The position numbers were made by a program, and so were the translations under genes. This document shows positions 29,994 through 42,953 of a DNA stretch of 64,000 nucleotides, one piece after another (within the stretch, counting starts at the first letter, position 1; the number at the start of each line of letters is the position of its first letter). The DNA is from Pyxicephalus adspersus (taxonomy: Eukaryota; Chordata; Amphibia; Anura; Pyxicephalidae): contig NC_092868.1 in assembly GCF_032062135.1 (NCBI RefSeq), forward strand, positions 49,271,163-49,335,162, given 5' to 3'. The notes beneath the pieces are model-generated. The model searched no databases, had not been told where the DNA came from, and was given only the letters and a program-made list of their open reading frames with translations.

Positions 29994-30509
29994 TTAAAGC
30001 GTACCTAAACTCAGAAATTTCACTTTACATAAAAGAGTAGACGACTCTTTTGGGTAAGGTAAAAATTCAGTTTATTTGTTTTTTAGGTGCAACACCCTTT
30101 TTGTAACAAAAAAAAGGGGAGCAGCACCACACCCCGAATTCTCGATTGCCTAGGTGATTGAGAATGAATGGGAGCACAAAACCTCGCAGGATACCTACGG
30201 GAGCACCCAGGAGGCTCTTGGGTGCTCCTTGGGCATGCGCAGAAGGAGCCTTTTCATAATGCAGGCATGCACAGTGAGATTGGCAAGTTTTTTTTCAACC
30301 TACATCACCCGACCCAATAGCGAGATCAGAAGAAGAACCCGGAAGAAGAGTAGTAGATGGCGGCACCCAGCACACCAGCTTGGAGACAGATGCCGGGACG
30401 ACGCAGGACCCGATGGAAGACACTTCTAGACCAATTGAACACAGTGCCGGATTGAAGGTAAGTGGATTTTTTTTTGTTTTCAGCATTTTTCAGTTTACTT
30501 CTTCTTTAA
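29994..30509. mobile_element. TTAA-flanked MITE, same family as 61775-62247
   Basis: It begins TTAAAGCGTACCTAAACTC and ends, inverted, TTAAAGAAGAAGTAAACTG. The interior shares 'ttcactttacataaaa', 'tgaatgggagcacaaaacct' and 'gaggctcttgggtgctcctt' with the copies at 60078-61778 and 61775-62247. Non-coding. Confidence 0.7.
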
Positions 30510-30729
30510 GTACCTAAAGAATCACTCAGCCCATCAAGCTCCACTGATACCTAAATTATCACTTTTAGTTATACTGCTCCTTTAAAACTTTACTGAGCAT
30601 CCATGTTCCAGGTTACCTACATCCTAACCACTAAGCCTGGATGAGCACAGAAGTCTATATATTTGCAAATTAAAAACAATAAATGGCATCACTGTATAAC
30701 ACAAAACTCAAAGCACTTGAATACATTTT

Positions 30730-30825
30730 ATAGCAAACCCACATACAAACTCCATGCATACAACTCATGTCCTGAGCAGGTTTGAACCTGAGACCCAAGC
30801 ATTGCAAGGCAGGACGCTCACCACT
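30730..30825 (-). repeat. SINE family A fragment
   Basis: Reverse complement of the SINE head and middle: 'caaactccatgcatacaact' and 'gtttgaacctgagaccca' followed by a gca-rich link and 'ctcaccactt'. The B-box-like GGTTCRAATC is recognisable with one change. Confidence 0.5.
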
Positions 30826-31416
30826 TTTCTATTTTTCTTTGTTTCTATTCTCATACTATAAAGTCACTTATTATAGTTGGTACTAATAACACATAACAGA
30901 TCCTTTTTCCACTAACATGCAGCAAAAATGAAAACCTAATTTAAATAATAGCATAACACACCACTTTTATTGTTTAATTTTCCACTGCCAGCCTGTGATT
31001 GGACAATATAGGAGCAGCAATAGACTGATCAGGTCATCTCTCTGCTTTCCTTTTCTGAGCACATGTGCATGCAGCACAGCTGATTGGCTCCTAGTGCTGC
31101 CCCTCCCTCTCCGAATCTGAATGTGTCTATACAAAGGTCTGAAATCAGTCCCATTCAGGTACTTATATTTATAGGTATTTATAATATTTCGAATGAATAT
31201 ATAACTGCATTCATGCTGCTTTTCTATATTTGCCTGGAGTTCAGCTTTAAAAAATAAATGAACAAGACAATACATTTTTTATCAAAATCAGCTGAGCCGC
31301 CTACAAGACTTTGGCTCAGAATGTTCCTCCCGACGCAGCGAAAGGACGCTGAACGTTATCTTAACCAGAGCACAAATGACAACATAAATCAGGCAGGTCG
31401 CTCCCCCCCTCCTCAC

Positions 31417-31553
31417 CTCTTTTTTCCTCCTCTTTGTCTTGGTCGCCTTAATCTCTTTCGATTTTTTGGATTTTTTCCTCTTCGGCGCTATGACCTGTTC
31501 CTCTGGGAAGAATTCTTCTATCTCCCGTTCTTCCATTCCTCTTTCTTCCTCGT
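31417..31553 (-). CDS. CHD5: CHD5 coding exon 2 (residues 22-67)
   Basis: The acceptor is TTCACAG and the donor GAG|GTGAGG. The phase is 1 on entry and 0 on exit. It encodes an acidic start (DEEERGMEEREIEEFFPEE) followed by a lysine/arginine-rich stretch rich in KKSKK-type motifs ending KTKRRKKE. This acidic-then-basic order is typical of the disordered N-terminus of CHD3/4/5. Conservation is low except for the basic run, so recognition rests on the correct joining phases on both sides and on position between exons 1 and 3. Confidence 0.85.
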
Positions 31554-32409
31554 CTGTGAAGAGATACAACAACGTCAGTGCTTTTCTCCCGGTTTATTTT
31601 CCCCGTGTTCCCCCCACATATTAGAAATTTTTTAGCAGTGGGAGGAGAAGGCGGATTGTGGATGTATTTTGCTGCTACTGACCCCCCACCCTCCACTCTG
31701 AATTTAAACGTGAATGACTTTACACGGTTGCACTATCGCAAACAAAGGTCAACGCCATCAGACGGTAACAAAATGCAAAACAGATCTCCTGCCTCTTAAT
31801 CATCCGCAATCCTCAGAATTCCATTACTTGTCTCCACGCTGGAACCTGTTCTGCTCAAATCAGGCTAATATGACATCTGGATCATAAAGGTTAGGTGGGA
31901 AGCAAAACCCAACATGCTTCACATTGACAATCGGCAGCATGGTAAAATAAAAAATCACCCCTAATAACCAATCAGAGAGCCTCACAAGACTGCTGAAAGC
32001 AATGGAAAAACTTTTCTTTCTGATAATTAAGTATTGTCCCCAGAATCAGATTCTATGTTGTTCTAAAATAGGAAATGGCTTCAGCAGCCAATCAGATTCT
32101 CTTGTTTGTTTGCCACCTGTGATTCATTTATTTACCAGCACCTGGTGGGACAGACGGGTGGAAACTGCTGGCTTGTGCACAAAGTAAGCTGATGTTCTAA
32201 TTCTGGGTTACCTAGCTAGAGGACTTGTGGTGTGGGGCGACTTTATTGGGAGTCTGTTTTGTTCCGGGTCAGTGCTTAGGTATTGAATCAGGTATGGAGG
32301 TGGCAAGGTGTCAGGTTCTGTCCTAAAAGGTTCTTGTTTAAGTATTTTAAAGTAACTCTGTACAGAACAACTGTAATAAAGTGTTATAATACTTACCAAT
32401 CATACTGAC

Positions 32410-33130
32410 AATGTCCCCGAGTGCCTTACATACCAATTCCACTGCCAATTACTCCTTACACCTATACATATTAATCCCACTGCCAATGCCCCTGAATCCC
32501 TTACATACCAATCCTACTGCCAATGCCCCCTGACACCTATACATATCAATCCCACTGCCAATGCCCTGATTCCCTTACATAACAATCCCACTGCCAATGC
32601 CCCTAACTCCCTTACACATCAATCCCACTGCCAATGCTCCCAAATCCCTTATATGTCAATCCCACTGCCAATTACTCCTTACACCTATACATATCAATCC
32701 CACTGCCAATGCCCCCGACTTCCCTACATACCAATCCTACTTCCAATACCCCCAACACCTTCACATATCAATCCCACTACTAATACCCCCAAATCCCTTA
32801 TATACCAATCCCACTGCCAAAGCCCCCAACTCCCTTACATACCAATCCTCCTGCCAATGCCCCCAACTTCCTTACATACCAATCCTACCTCCAATGCCAC
32901 CGACACCTATACATGTCAATACCACTGCTAATACCCCCGAATCCCTTACATAACAACCCTACTGCCAATGCCCTTTCACTCCCTTGTATCAATCCACTTT
33001 CAATGCCCCCTTACTCCCTTACATACCAGTCCCACTGCCAATGTCCCCCACTCCCTGAAATACTAATCGCACTGCCAATGCCCCCTTCCTTTACACCCTT
33101 CCAAATGCTACCAATCTCACTGCTGACATG
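32410..33130. repeat. Tandem repeat of about 37 bp, some 18 copies
   Basis: The unit is close to 'caatcccactgccaatgc' plus 'ccccaactcccttacatac', with lengths near 37-40 bp and moderate divergence. It is C-rich on the plus strand and produces proline/isoleucine-rich open frames that are not genes. Confidence 0.95.
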
Positions 33131-34564
33131 TTCACTCCTGTAGAAGTACATTGGCTGAACAATCATCAGCATCCCACTATTCCTAGTGTATCGGACTCTA
33201 TGTCCCCTGCTACCTGCAGTGGTTTGACCCATCTGACGCTGCATCCCTACAGACACAGTTCTGACATAGAACCAGTGGATAGAACCATTGTGAGCAGCAG
33301 GGGGTAGAAGCCTCCAACGCATCTGGAAGACTCAGATGCTGAAAATTCTTTAGCTTTAGAAGCTTGGCAAGAATGTAAAGATCAGAAGCACCTAAGACTG
33401 GTAAGTATCATTACTCCTCTATTACCTGGTGGCCTTTTTTAAGGATGGCTTTATGCAGTAATGTTAGAAGTGTATTTAAGCTACAATTTTTCAATTTCAA
33501 GTTTCAGTTTTAAAATATACTTGTATAATATAAAAAAAAACTCCCTCCACCCCATATACTTGTTCCCTTTGTTCCCCTTTCCTGCTGTACCAGTGGCACC
33601 ATACTTTATGGCACTTGCATAATGGAATCCTTTTACTCCCTATAGAAGGAGCAGCAACACCGCTGTCCAATATTGTTCAGTTGCTTAAGTCAGCTCAGCC
33701 AAAGCCAATACTTTTTTTTTGGAATGTGCTCCCTCCGGCTTCATACATCTCCATCCCCATCCGTAACAAAGGCATCACTCCATCTCACGAGTGTAACAAC
33801 AGCTGAGCCTGGAATTCCGGAAGGGAACCCTTGCAAGTAGACTGAACCATCAGCCATGAATAGAATCAGTCTTTAATTTGGCCATCACCAAATAATTGCT
33901 ATTGATGTCCAATTTGGTTGAATCTTGCAAATGTCAAGCTGTATGTGGCTGGCCTGACTAATTAGGTTGGAACATCTGGATGGTTGACTCGATCCTGCAA
34001 TGTGACGTTACAAGTGAAAGCAGCACTCAGACTCTTCCACAATCATCTGAAGGAGCGTTGGAGTGGGGAGGGCAGACAATGTATTCAGATTTTATGATGC
34101 ATGTATTGTTGCCCCCTGAGGGACACAGGCTAGACTGAATACAAAGACCATATTACCTTGGCAGCTGCATACAGGAGGGTCTGCAAATCACAATACGGCA
34201 GCGAAACCGGCTGATCTCTTCCATCAATTAGGAATTCGTAGCATCATACCGACTTTTGGGGTTGGATACGCTTTAACGCTTTATATTTTAGGGGTTTTTA
34301 TTTAAGGCTTTTTTTCTGAATTGCTGCATACCCACCTGTGTGGCTGAATTCCAAATACATACACAGATGAATACTTGAAGATGTTTTAAGTTTCAGTCCA
34401 TTAAGTTTAGATATTTACAGGTCTGCCACACATCACAGCCAGGTCTATGACACATTTTATTGGTAGGGATAACAGCTCTGTGCTTATTCCGCCACAGCTT
34501 TCTGATTGGACAGTAAAAGAGCAGCAGTAGGCTGTGATCACCTCTCTGCTTGCCTATCCTATTA

Positions 34565-34900
34565 GCATATTTTTATTATTATTATAAAGTATTTATATAG
34601 CGCCATCATATTACGCAGCCCTGTACAAAATCCATAGTTATGACACTAACTGTCCCTGAAAGGGGCTCACAATCCAATGTCCCTACCATCATATGTCTTT
34701 ATTACAGACTAAGGTCAATTTTGGGGGGAAGCCAACTAACTGAACGTTTTTGGAATGTGGGAGTACCGGGAGGAAACCCACGCAGACACAGGGAGAACCT
34801 GCAAACTTCATGCAGATAGTGCCCTGGCTGGGATTAAAACCTGGGCCCTAGCACTGCAAAGGCCAGAGTGCTAACCCCCTGAGCCACCGTGCTGCCCATC
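34565..34900 (-). mobile_element. SINE family A, near full length
   Basis: Inverted copy of the element at 56440: 'tatagcgccatcatattacg' tail, 'ggggctcacaatccaatg', 'ggaggaaacccacgcagaca', then the head 'ctaaccccctgagccaccg'. The tRNA-like head suggests an internal RNA polymerase III promoter in the source gene. Confidence 0.8.
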
Positions 34901-35194
34901 TTGTCAAATATTTGCATGCAGTACAACTTATTGGTTCCGGGTCATGCCACTTCCTCTTCTTCTTGCTGCTGCGCAGGGATTGCAAGACAAATGTAGGTAT
35001 TAGGGCCTAGTACACATGAGCAGATGTGCTGCTAGTTTTGCAATCGACTGATGCAAAAAAATGCACCTGATAATTCTTTAATGAACATGTGTGTTTATAG
35101 GTGATATTTTATGTGTGCCCTTTCACCTCCTTCTGTATTGAGTGACTGTGCAATCAGCTACAGAGCAACTCCCACAGCCCCACCCACGCGGAGC

Positions 35195-35370
35195 CGGTGG
35201 CTTAGTGGTTAACTCTCCTGCCTTGTAGCCTTGTAGTCCCAGGTTTCCAGGACATTAGCTGCACGCATGAAGTTTTCTGTCTCCGTGTTTGTGTGTTGGT
35301 TTCCTTATAACCATAAAAGAGCTTCAAGAAGAGAGCTCTATAAATGTTGGCATCATTATCACCCCCCTTT
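35195..35370 (+). repeat. Diverged SINE family A copy
   Basis: 'ccggtggcttagtggttaac' corresponds to the A-box region, 'gtcccaggtttccaggaca' to a damaged B-box region, and 'gagctctataaatgttggc' to the tail. Confidence 0.55.
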
Positions 35371-36346
35371 CCAATCTTCATTAGCAAACAGTCTGCTATG
35401 TCTTTACATCTGACTTCCAGTCAAATCACGCCGCTCTAGGTTAAAACACTAATTTCCTCTTGCAGACCTCAATTTGCTTTTGGACCCTGGCCACAATAAT
35501 TGGTCACCTTTGTCAGTCTATTATTGTATGTTTTGGCTATTGCAATCACGTAGATATATTTTTAATTATCCAATGCAATGTTCTGTTCCCTTCCAGTGAC
35601 TGATTGTGTTTTTTAAGACATGTTTTGGCTGACACATCCTAACTATAATGTCAGAGACAGTGCCAAGAGGAGTTGTTCCTTCACTATGCTCCATCAACTC
35701 GTACAGCTATTGCCAAAGGATAAAAAATGCCATTTCCAGGGGAAAACAGAAGTAGAACAGAGGGAAAAAGCCAAAATTCTGTAATTTTCTGGTTTTGGAC
35801 AGAATAGGGAGGGGTTAAACTTTATGTCTTACCCCACTTCCTGTCTCCGTGACACCTGAACTACCTATTAAAACCTGGTTAGACAATTTTTTATTTCAGA
35901 ATATGTCCAATAAAACATTCAGCCCTGATGAAGGAACAGTTCAGCCACCGAAACATGATGAATTGTTGTTTTTAATATTTTATGATGAAATAAATAACAC
36001 ATGACTCACAATGACTACACAATTCATTGGTGTAGTTCTCTTTTTCATTCACAAATTTCACATCACTTCCTGTCCTGATAGGCAATGGAGAGAAATCTCC
36101 CCAGTAAGGACAAAGGAAATGGATGGCAATCTCCCTAATATACACAAAGATGGCTAAAAATCCTGACAGTGGTTCTCAATCTTTCATACTTTTTTTTGAC
36201 ACCAAATTAAACGCTGCTGTGGGGGTTTGAACACATCGGTGTAGTTTGGAAAGGTAAACTTGGGGAAGCGTATAACTTAATAAATTGGTCTTGTGTGTCC
36301 CATAAAACTCCTATTTGTGTTGGCATAAATAGTCCACAGTCTATGC

Positions 36347-36573
36347 CAGTGGTCACCAACCTTTTCGGACATACCGACCACTAAATTTACAGGCCGTGCA
36401 TGAATGAGGAGCCGTGTGTCACTCAAAGGGGAGGAAACTTCCCCCATAGTGACGTAATGATGCCAGAACCGGACTACTCTCCTATCGCAGGTCTGCAATG
36501 GCAGAGTGGGTGTTTTGTGTCCAGGGAGCCAACCAGCCCACCGCCCTGAGCCTGCGATGCATACGGGTGACAT
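36347..36573. mobile_element. hAT-like element fragment
   Basis: It starts with CAGTGGTCACCAACCTTTTC and 'ccactaaatttacaggcc', the typical start of hAT elements. Another start of the same type is at 39143. The opposite terminal repeat was not found nearby, so the element is truncated or interrupted. Confidence 0.55.
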
Positions 36574-37875
36574 AATCCATTATTCAATTATCCAGTGTTG
36601 TTACTGGCTGCTGTGGTGCTCTCAAGGGATTATAGGATGGGGTGGGTGAATAGATCTAAAAAAACATCTAAAAAAAGGAGTGGAGAAAAAAAGCAGTGGA
36701 GAAAAAAAGCAGTTGGAATTTAAGAAAAAACTTTTGGGTGGCTTTATTTAGACCATACCATTTCAGAAATCCAACATAGATAACTGTCAGGCACGTGCAA
36801 GGTTTTCAGAAATAAGAATATTTATGTGCACAGTAGGTAGGGTTCCCAGCTGTCTATGTGATGTAGATTCCTTCTATTGAGTGCCCAGGACCTAGAAAAA
36901 GCCTTCCGATGATGACATCAATGGAAGAGGACCAGTTGGCATGGGCACAATGATGAATTGCCAGTCCCCTGCACCTGTAAACAGCTATAGGACTAGACTT
37001 AGAACTTGATGAGTATTAAACAACTCCACAAGGTATTTTCTGATACATTTTGGTGCTGCTATATTATTATTATTATATTATTAATAATATTATTAAACCA
37101 TATTTATATAGCGCCAACTTATTACACAGTGCTATTCGGTCTGGACATGTAGGCTCAAGTAACCTCAGGTCATAGAGGGGTCAATAACACACACACAGAA
37201 TAACGTTGTATGTACGAGAGCACTTGGCCAATTTATTGAAACCTACAATTCGATGTCCCGATTTCATATGGAAAAAATCACCCAAATCCATAAAAGCTGA
37301 ACTTTTATGGAGTCTGATACCCCTCGCTCCAAGATCTCTGAGCCAGGGTTCAATCAGGAACCGGCAACACAATTCTATGTCTGGCCTACCATTAGGACTG
37401 ATAAGCCATCACTCCAACCATTTCAGATGATGACTGTGGTCTTCAGCAATCAAGCTCAGACTTCTCAGAGGCACTTTGTACATTTCTCCAAGCTCCTCGA
37501 CAAAGTAATGATCATCACGTCTCATCCACCTCCTCAATCACGGCTCACCTGAGCCATTCAGAAGATTTGAAAGGCTTTGTCATTACACACAATCACAGAA
37601 ATGTTCCCGGGTCATGGTGGGAGGCCGTACCTCTGACAAGAATCTACTCATCATACTACTACACATCTAACTGAAGATGTGATGGGGGGATGTGGGGCCT
37701 TTCCGTGCAGGCATGGAATATATAACCGCACATATTGAAGGTTAATCTAATAGGAAGACAGTGGCAACTGTCCAGTAAAAAGAAGAATTATTGATGAATT
37801 TAATTTTTTTTATTCTTGTATCTAAGCAGCAACAACATAAAGTCCAAAGTCATGTCACCAACTGTCCGTCTTGAG

Positions 37876-38185
37876 CAGGGGTGTCAAACTCAGGCCCGCG
37901 GGCCAAATCTCCCCGTACTGTAACTATATTTGGCCCACGAGAAATTATCAAATGTCTACTAGAGCTGGCCTGCCAGTAGACAGTGCATGCACAGTTTATT
38001 TTACAAATCCCAGAAATGCTCTGCTGGGGCGTCAATCAAGACCCACAAGTGCCCCCTCCTCTGTTAACATTCATTAGCAACCTTCCTCAATTGTAGATAT
38101 TTTTTCAAAACATATAAAGGTTGGCCGGTGACTTTGTCCAAATTTTTCATTTTGGCCCAGTGTGTATTTGAGTTTGACACCCCTG
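37876..38185. mobile_element. hAT-type MITE, 310 bp, with 8-bp target duplication
   Basis: The ends are CAGGGGTGTCAAACTCAGGC and, inverted, CAGGGGTGTCAAACTCAAAT, 17 identical bases. The flanks gtcttgag and gtctagag form an 8-bp target duplication with one mismatch. The sequence next to the left end contains the palindrome GGCCCGCGGGCC. No coding capacity. Confidence 0.85.
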
Positions 38186-38445
38186 GTCTAGAGGAAATCA
38201 CCATCTAATATCCCTACCATAATCCGAATCCAACTTCAAAAGAAGCCAATTAACCTTCCGGTATGTTTTGGGATGATGAGAATTATTTCTCCACAAATCA
38301 GTTAGTTGGGATCAGTTTGGCATTCTTGTGGTGCCCAAGGATAAAATCTATCACCCAATCAGAATGATTTTAGGTGGATTGGGCAAATGCCATCTTGTGC
38401 CTATGGGTAAAGGTGTGACACAAGTACAAATGATTGTTCTAAATA

Positions 38446-38704
38446 AGCCTTTTTCAAACTTTTTAGCATGGGGGAACTCATAAAGTAAATTTCAGATCTT
38501 AGGGAAACCCTTCTATAATTACTATATCCACAGATCACAGTATATTAGTGTGGTGGTCAGTGAGAAGAATGTCTCTTACATTGCTGGTCATTGAAAAGAA
38601 TGTCACCCTTACAAATAACCAAAAAGACAATTGGTGTCAGGCACAAAGTGCTCATTAAGAACCCCTAGAACCCTCTGAAGGAACCCTAGGGTTGGGAAAC
38701 ACTG
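38446..38704. repeat. hAT-type MITE, family of 14195-14458
   Basis: It shares 'cagatctt.gggaa', 'gtggtcagtgagaagaatg' and an inverted end CAGTGTTTCCCAACCC. The left end is eroded and the target duplication is not clear. Confidence 0.6.
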
Positions 38705-40639
38705 CTCTGGAGTAACTAAAATGATATCCACATATTTTATGTACATAGGAGGGATCAATAGTAAGAAAACACCTACAGTGAAAGTTGTATTGACCCATTA
38801 CATTGCAGATCAACGTAGACAAGAGATTTATCAGCCTCTTTTTTCCTCCTCAATGAACACCTAACACCCTCTATATAAGCCTTGTTACCCCTGAGGAACC
38901 CTAAAATAGGGAACCCCCGCTATGTGGGAAAATGCTATTTGTGTTGGAGGTCAATGGGATGAATGCTCCCCATACATTAGTGAACAGAGTACAGAGAGCT
39001 TAGTTTCATGCAACTGGCTCTGCCAAGAGTTGTTGGCCCCAGAAATATGAAGGCACCAGCCAATGGGGGGCCAATCAACCACAGCTCAAGGAATCCCTTG
39101 CAACCTTTGGAGGAACACTGATCGCCAATTGGTGCTCTAGAGCAGTGGTCCCCAACCTTTTGAACGCCACGGACCACTAAATTTACAGACTCCAGACTAT
39201 TATCGTTGGTACAGGATGTAATAAAAATCCTACATTTTACAGTTTCCACTAGAATATGAAGTGGAATTTTCCAAAGACATCCATTTAAGTGGGAATGTTC
39301 TCCCATTTCTTTAAAGCTTACAAACAGGAAGTAAAGGGAAATCTCTCCTACCCATTCCCCAACCTATCCAAAAAAAATTAGAATAAAAAGATTTACCTAG
39401 ACTACTCTTTCACCATGTCTCTCTGTCCAGGTGTGTCAAGATCCAATTCCATTGGTTGATTTACTCAAAAATCAGATTTTAGTTACAAGTGGAGTCAGCC
39501 ATCGTCTTCTTTTATTTTGGAGGGCTCTAAGTTTTTTGATCTCTCTAGAATTCCCAACTCTGTTCCATTTTGTTGTCCCCCTACCTTTGAATCTTCCAGC
39601 ACAACTATTTGCATTGATTACCTAAAACCCAGAGGATAATCAGAGAAGACTGGTCTGCTTTAACCTTTTTCCCCTCAGTTTTATAACCTGATGATCCTGC
39701 CAGTAGATTGTAATGGTCAACTTTTATTCACGAGGTTTACACCTGTCATTGTAACCTGTAAGAGTAAGCTGGAGTTGTTTGTTTCTTTCTTAGACCATTA
39801 TGTCTGTCTATGACTACTCACGCTGCAGATTTTCTGCACATTGCACGGTGTTGTCACCCTGTTATAGGAAGCTGAAATGTAATAGCTGGCAGAATCAACA
39901 CTGCTATGCTATTGCTACTTAGAATGCTTTATGTATGATAAGTTACATTTCTAGGCTCTGTCATTACTTCTAAAGTTTTTCTTTTTATACTACTTTGGAA
40001 ACTGAAAGTATATTACTCTGCATCAGTGATCCCAGTGGATCCAGCAGATCTGCTGCCAATTTTGTGCTCAGCCAACCAGTGAAGTATAGCCATGGTCAGG
40101 GAAAGTCAGGCACCGGTAATAAAGTGAAACTAAACCAGAGAGGAGCACAGATGAAGCTCTGCCGACCGGTAAAGGTGACAACAGGTATCCTGTGCTGCCC
40201 TATACAGGACCTAAAGAGAACCTGTCATTGGAATACTAGCTCCTTGGCTTCTGATGCATCTAAACCCCATGCTTGTTCCAGGATATTGGCTCAATATACT
40301 AAACCAAGAGACAGCCAGGTAGGTAGCCTTTGCAGGAGGTCATCACTGGAAACCATTGTATATCTTTATTTTAAATGTCCTACATATCGAAGATGACAGC
40401 AAAAAAAGTCCAGCAATGTGAAATTAGATACAGAAAGGCACACAAGGAAGTAATAGAAGGCACATGGGGTGTCTCATATTGGCTGCTATTGATGATCCAT
40501 GCTAATTGTTGGGCTGCCAGTGGCTTCAATACTTTGTGCCACCAACTTGGAACATGCAAAAGAGGAAAACCAGAACGCTACATATTCATGGAATGTGAAT
40601 TATAAGGAGCTTTAGGTACCCTCAGAATTGCACAAAGCA

Positions 40640-40940
40640 AATAATATTAATACACAATATTTATATAGCGCCTACATATTACACAGCGCTGTACAAAGTC
40701 GATAGTCATGTCACTAACTGTCCCTCAAAGGGCTCACAATCTAATGTCCCTACCACAGTCATATGTCATTAATACAGTCTAAGGTCATATTTTTTAGGGA
40801 AAGCCAATTAACCTAACTGCATGTTTTTGGGATGTGGGAGGAAACCCACGCAAACATGAGTAGAACTTGCAAACTCCATGCAGATAGAGTTCTGGCCGAC
40901 ATTCGAACCTGGGACCTAACGCTGCAAAGGCATATGTAAA
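40640..40940 (-). mobile_element. SINE family A, near full length
   Basis: Inverted copy: the tail 'tatagcgcctacatattaca', then 'agggctcacaatctaatg', 'gggaggaaacccacgcaaac' and 'cattcgaacctgggacctaa' (B-box complement). Confidence 0.8.
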
Positions 40941-41649
40941 GCATTGCAGTTGCTCTAAGGATGCGCCTAATAGATGGAGGTAAAAATAAAAAAAAAAATC
41001 ACCGCTCTCACCAAAAATGCTACTGATTTGGAGAACTGTGCAACACATGCACCAAGATTTTTTGTGAGAATAAAAAAAGAAGCCAATCGATGGCAAATGA
41101 TTTCCCATTATATGACCGGATACATTTACAAAGTCATTACACTTTCGGGTTTTTCAGCAACATAAAAGGCGATATTCAATGGACAATAACTGACAACAGC
41201 CAATCAGAGTTCCCCATGCAGGGAGACAATATATAATGATTGCTTATCTGTCATCTTGGGTTCCAGTACTTTGCATGCTGCTCTTATCCTTATAATAAGT
41301 CCATGAACTGAATTGGATGATCTGACCGCAATCTTTACTTTTTCTTTGCACAAACTGCAATTGATTCCAACTGAATTGAATAGCCTTGTGCTATGAAGAT
41401 CAATAGGTCCCTGTAGTCCCTGCTGAATATAGTCCCAGTCTGGGATTTCACACTGATTGCATTCCATTCATTTTCAACAGAATACAGTTACGCCATTTGT
41501 TGCATCTCCGTGCTGTGGATCTCCTACGGACTCTTTGCAGCCAGGATTGTTTTTAGATGGTGACAACGCTGCCTGTGTAATTTGTGTTCTCCTCTATCGG
41601 GAGGCCGTGTGACAACATAAGAGAACAACCAGTAAACCAGAACAGCGTT

Positions 41650-41815
41650 GTCACCCTGTAACTAGATTGTAAGCTCTTCGGGGCAGGGTCCTCTCCTCCT
41701 CCTGTGTCACTGTCTGTATCTGTCTGTCATTTGCAACCCCTATTTAATGTACAGCGCTGCGTAATATGTTGGCGCTATAAAAATCCTTTTTATTAATAAT
41801 AATAACAAAAAGGAC
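41650..41815 (+). repeat. SINE-like family B copy
   Basis: 'agattgtaagctcttcgggg', then 'tcactgtctgtatctgtctg', then 'gcgctgcgtaatatgttggc' and a TAATAA-rich 3' end. Confidence 0.85.
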
Positions 41816-42889
41816 CTTTATGGAAAGATCACCAGACCTTATTATAATGAAAGCTACAAAATATTAAAGTGATAAAAAGATTAGGAAAGTGACCACTGTC
41901 TACTGCGTATTTTCCAAATTGACATGGTGACAACGCAAGAGAACAACTGGTAAGCAGGACAAAGCGTGGTCACCCTATAGGCAATCACCAGGCATTATTT
42001 TAATGGGAGCTGCAGACTGAAAATGACTTTTAAATGACATTAACAATACAAAGCTATTATGAGATTTGAGCGATTGGGTTTATATGTCCTCTGTCCTGCG
42101 CACATGGAGAAGCACAGGCGTGTCGTTCCAGACCAGCACAACCACTGCCGGCCACAATATTATTGTAGTGGAATGCAATGGGAAATAAAGATTTACAAAC
42201 AATTCCGATAAATGATTTAAAATATAAATTCAACAAGATTTGTCATGGACCCCCCAGCAGTAAAGCATTGGGCCGCTATGACCCCCATATCATATCACAT
42301 GCACCGTACATTAGATATGAGTAGGATACAGATATGTAATGGGAATTTATGCCCAGAATCAATAACAATGCGGTTCATATTGAACAATAGCTCACAGCGC
42401 ACGCTTACCCATCCCATACAAACACAATCATTTTTAATTAGATTTTTTTTTTCATGATCACCAGGCTCATGCAAGGAAGGTGGCGGTGCATCCTATCTGA
42501 CTGCACCAGTGCTAATTACAAAGATGCTCAGCCAGGCATTGCATAAATAATGTGCATACAGTAATACAAAGCAGATTACAGCCATTTTTCCCCCTTCTAT
42601 TCCTGTTGATCCAGCCCCCTTTTCCTATAAAGAAAATAAGCTACAGACACAAAAGAAGGAAATAAATAAAAGTATGTCAGGAAACCCATATATTGTTATA
42701 TTTTGTCTTTGTGTTTTCACAGGCGCCCTTCTGCACGGGGTTTATCTCCGGCGTGCAAAACTTTAAACTAAAGAAACAAGCTGTGAATGTTTGCCGTGCC
42801 CTCGCGCCTGTTCTTTTTTTTCTGGCAGCAGCCACCCATCGCCCAATTTTTTAGGCTCCGCCGGGCGTACAAGCAGGCGCAGGACCTAC

Positions 42890-42953
42890 CTGACATGTCT
42901 TCATTCTCCATCTCCTCCACGGGCTCCTCTTCGGTCCCCAGTGGCCCCCTCAT
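42890..42953 (-). CDS. CHD5: CHD5 coding exon 1 (residues 1-21)
   Basis: It begins with ATG at 42953-42951 and encodes MRGPLGTEEEPVEEMENEDM plus S, close to the N-terminus of mammalian CHD5 as I know it. An in-frame TAA lies five codons upstream (TAA TCG AGG GGG GCC ATG), so this is the first possible start in the frame. The exon ends CAG|GTAGGT after the first base of codon 22, and exon 2 completes that codon as GAC. The mammalian protein carries a few extra residues between the two acidic patches, so the frog form is slightly shorter. Confidence 0.9.

Larger units (their letters stand above)
6014..31416 (-). other. CHD5 intron 2 (about 25.4 kb), host of many repeats
   Basis: The intron runs from donor GTGAGG at 31416 to acceptor TTTGTAG at 6014. 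It holds the repeats annotated separately: hAT-like pieces, a 38-bp and a 29-bp minisatellite, TTAA-flanked MITEs and a dinucleotide microsatellite. Several 300-500-bp unique-looking blocks lie between them, for example 18960-19380 and 20200-20560. The stretches 7700-12800, 16100-18900 and 21400-24450 show no gene I can support, and only short frames with no motif. Confidence 0.85.
31554..42889 (-). other. CHD5 intron 1 (about 11.3 kb)
   Basis: The first intron, from donor GTAGGT to acceptor TTCACAG. Repeats are annotated separately. The remaining sequence, including 33400-34560, 35400-36160, 39300-40630 and 41820-42700, shows no exon or RNA gene I can support. Confidence 0.85.

Noticed and set aside
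32597..33143. Pro/Ile-rich open frames in the 37-bp tandem array
   Set aside because: Repeat artefact with no family match, as in the other arrays.
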